Shown here: in pieces, positions 61,292 to 64,000 of the stretch
Numbering within the stretch: the first letter of the stretch is position 1
How the letters are laid out: the number at the start of each line of letters is the position of its first letter
Translations under genes and position numbers: made by a program
Assembly: GCF_032452875.1 (NCBI RefSeq)
Contig: NC_083875.1
Location: forward strand, 79,506,178 to 79,570,177
Length of the DNA: 64,000 nucleotides
Direction of reading: 5' to 3'
Source of the DNA: Bos javanicus
Lineage: Eukaryota > Chordata > Mammalia > Artiodactyla > Bovidae
Notes under the pieces: generated by a model
Told to the model about the DNA's origin: nothing
What the model saw: only the letters and a program-made list of their open reading frames with translations
Database searches by the model: none

Positions 61292-64000
61292 GAGAGTTCC
61301 CAACATGGCAGAATTGGAAGACCCTGAGCTCACACATGTCTTCTCAGGAGCACACCAAAATCACAACTATTTGCAGAACCACTGAGGAAAAAGACCAAAA
61401 CCTACCAGAAAAGATCTTCTACAACTAAAGATATAAAGAAACAGCACGACAAGATACGTAAGAGGGGCAAAGTCATGGTATAGTTAAGATCCATGCCCCT
61501 CAGTGAACAATTCACAAACAGGAGATTACAACTGCGGAGGTTCTCCCCAAGGAGAAAGGGGTCTGAGCCCCATATCAGGCTCCTTAGCCCAGTGATCCTG
61601 CACCAGGAAACAAGCTTCAAGAATGCCTGGCTTTGACGGCTAGTAGGGCTTCAGGAAGATTGGAGGACTGTGGAAAACAGACTGTACTCTTAACGGATGT
61701 ACACAATATCTCACATGTTCCAAGATCCAGGGAAAAAGCAGTCCTCTGAAAAGATCCTGGGTCAGACCCAACTGCTGATCTTGGGAAGTCTCCCAGAGAT
61801 ACAAGAGGCAACTGGAGTTCATTCTAAGGACACGTACATTGGGGGCAGCAATTTTGGGGTGCTCATTCTACCAGGAAGACACTGGTGCTGGCAAGTATCA
61901 TTGTGGAATTCTCCCTCTAGCTTATTAGCCCCAGGACGCAACAGTCTACAGACATCAGTTCTGGGATACCTGACCCTGCCCACCAATAGGCAGGCTGCCT
62001 TAAGCACCCCTGAACCAAAAAAGCTGCCCTAGACATGTCTATGGCGACCAGAGACAGCCCCGCACATCAGCTCCAACACCTGGCTTCAGCCACCATTGAG
62101 TGAGTACCAGCCCCAGGATCTCCTGGACCCCAACTCTGCCCACTAGTGAGCCAGCACAAGCCCTAGGACCCCTGGGGTTCCACAGCCAGCTATTTCAGGA
62201 TCCAGCCCTACCAATCAGTGGCTAGCAACCTCTGCACAAGGCAGGGCCTGGCAACCAATGAGACCAGGGGCCAGCTACACCTACCATACCACCCACAGTG
62301 GTCAGCCCACCACAACAGAAGGACTCAAAAAGCCCACACAGGAGGCACCTCTAGAGCACATAGCTCTAGTGACCAGAGGGAAATTTGTTGCTGGGACACA
62401 CAAAATGTCTCCTACAAAAGGGTACTTTTCCAAGGTCAGGAAACATAACCAACATACCAGATACATAAAAACAGAAACTTAGGCAAATGAGGTAACAGAG
62501 GAACATGTTTCAGATGAAGGAATAGGATAAAATCCCAGAACTAAGTGACATAAATATATGCAATCTACCCAAAAGAGAGTTCAAGGTAATGATCATAACA
62601 ATGATGAAAGAACTCAGGAGGAGAAGAGATGCACAGAATAAGAAATTACAAAAGTTTTTAACAAAGAGCTTGAAAATATAAATAACAACCAAACAAAAAT
62701 GAAGAATACAATAAATAAAAATTACAATATAAGGAATCAACAGCAGACTAAATGATACAGAAGAGTAAATCAGCAAACTGGAAGACAGAGTAGTGGAAAT
62801 CACTGAAGCTGAACAGAAAAGAAGAATAAAAAGAAATAAGGACCATTTGAGACCTCTGGGGCAACATCAAGCACAGACATTACAGGGATATAAAAAGGAA
62901 AAGACAGAAAGGGGCAAATAACATATTTGAAGAAATAATAGCTGAAAACCACCCTAATAGGGGAAGGGTATAGATATTCAGGTCCAGAAGCCACAAAAAG
63001 TCCCAAAAAGAATCAACCCAAGGAGGACCACACAAGGAGCAAGGAAAAAGCAACAAGTTACATAAAAGGGAACTCCCATAAGGCTGTCAGCTGACTTTTC
63101 AGCAAAAACCCTGCAGACTAGAAGAGAGTGGCATGAAACATTTAAAATGAAGAAAGAGAAAAACCTACAATCAAGAATACTCTATCTGGCAAGGCTCTCA
63201 TTCAGATTTGATAGAGAGATCAAAAGTTTTACAGACAAGAAATAGCTAAAAGAGTTCAGCACCAACAACCAGTTTTACAAGGAATGTTAAAAGGACTTCT
63301 CTAAGTGAAAAAGAAAAAGCCAAAACTAGAAATATGAAAACTACTAGAAAAACTCATCAGTAAAGGCAAACATAAAGTAAAGGTAGTAACACAGACATGT
63401 ACAGAGCAAGTAGAAAGGTTAAAAACAAAAGCAGTAAAATCAACCTATATCCACAATAAGCAGTAAAGGAATATACAAAAAAACAGATGCAAAATATGAT
63501 ATAAAAATGGTAACAGTGAGAAGAAAAGAGTACAAATACAGGGTTGTTAAAATGCATTTTAAATTAAGATATAACCAATCTAAATAATCATGTATATAAA
63601 TATAAATTGCTACATATAAGCCTCATGGTAACAACAAAACAAAATCTATAATAGATACACACACAAAAGAGAAAGGAATCCAAATATAATACTACAGATA
63701 GTCATTAAATCACAGGAGAAGAAAATAAAAAACAAAAAAGACCAACAAAAACAACCCTCAAACAGTTAACAAAATGGCAATAAGTACATACATATCAATA
63801 ATTACTTTAACTATAATCAGAACAAATGCTCCAATCAAAAGACAGACCCATTATATGGCAACAATATATGTTGCCTACAAGAGACTCACTTCATATCCAA
63901 AGACACACACAGACTGAAAGTGAGGGAATGGAAAAAGGTATTCCACGCAAATAGAAATCAAAATAAAGGCAGTGTAGCAATACTTGTATGAGACTAAATA
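61292..64000 (+). mobile_element. 5' part of an old L1 (5'UTR, ORF1, ORF2 start), cut by the window end
   Basis: It starts with gagttcccaacatggcagaa, an L1 5' end. ORF1-like sequence follows (about 62480-63290, gatgaaagaactcaggagga), then the inter-ORF region ttttacaaggaatgttaaaa, then ORF2 endonuclease N-terminal sequence from about 63760 (cctacaagagactcacttca, ggcagtgtagcaatacttgt). All frames are broken. Confidence 0.8.

Larger units (their letters stand above)
49543..64000 (-). other. AGTPBP1: AGTPBP1 upstream intron (5' end outside the window)
   Basis: The acceptor is CAAAG| at 49543; no donor-side exon was found to 64000, so the intron is at least 14.4 kb. Repeats are listed separately. 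Unassigned AT-rich stretches include 50325-51220, 54555-55160, 55435-56540 and 58870-60290. Confidence 0.85.

Noticed and set aside
61697..62448. Several overlapping plus-strand open frames of 74-111 codons near the window end as a gene
   Set aside because: They fall in the GC-richer 5' region of an old L1 and show no continuous frame or known domain.
49543..64000. A further upstream AGTPBP1 exon
   Set aside because: I searched the minus strand for the segment expected before GMQPLM (ending like SNSQFNY) and found none; the intron probably continues past the window.

Overview
The window is mammalian nuclear DNA from a bovid ruminant (cattle, sheep, goat or a close relative; I cannot separate these by eye). 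The evidence is the dense mix of BovB (RTE) LINEs, tRNA-headed Bov-tA and Bov-A2 SINEs, CHR-type SINEs and bovine-type L1 tails, together with a spliced vertebrate gene. I see no bacterial-style genes, operons, CRISPR array or plasmid features.

One host gene is present, on the minus strand: the 3' part of AGTPBP1 (cytosolic carboxypeptidase 1, CCP1/Nna1), a metallo-carboxypeptidase that shortens polyglutamate side chains on tubulin. Nine consecutive coding exons lie at 49455-49542, 45676-45820, 42964-43117, 41739-41919, 40315-40444, 39020-39151, 32587-32763, 28713-28873 and 11803-11977. All junctions are canonical GT/AG, phases match throughout, and the open frame covers the last 447 residues and the stop codon. 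They hold the end of the CCP N-domain and the whole M14 peptidase domain with its zinc ligands, substrate arginines and catalytic glutamate. A probable 3'UTR runs to about 11230. The upstream exons lie beyond 64000.

Layout: 1-11229 is downstream intergenic DNA (BovB, L1 and L2 pieces, an LTR-like piece, MIRs, SINEs, MER5). 11230-11977 is the terminal exon. 11978-28712 is a 16.7-kb last intron made mostly of L1, an ERV LTR split by BovB, and a full-length-sized BovB sitting inside an L1. 28713-49542 carries the other eight exons, with repeat-filled introns that include a 5'-inverted L1. 49543-64000 is part of a long intron with a three-level nest (L1, then BovB, then Bov-A2) and the 5' half of an old L1 running off the window end.

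I found no undescribed gene system. The most useful observations are the intact AGTPBP1 catalytic exons (including the arginine codon matching a known sheep motor-neuron-disease site), several transposon insertions whose order can be read from target-site duplications, an unexplained ~1.1-kb segment inside an L1, and two local tandem duplications. Repeat boundaries without target-site duplications are good to roughly 10-30 bases. Family names for the oldest repeats are by eye.
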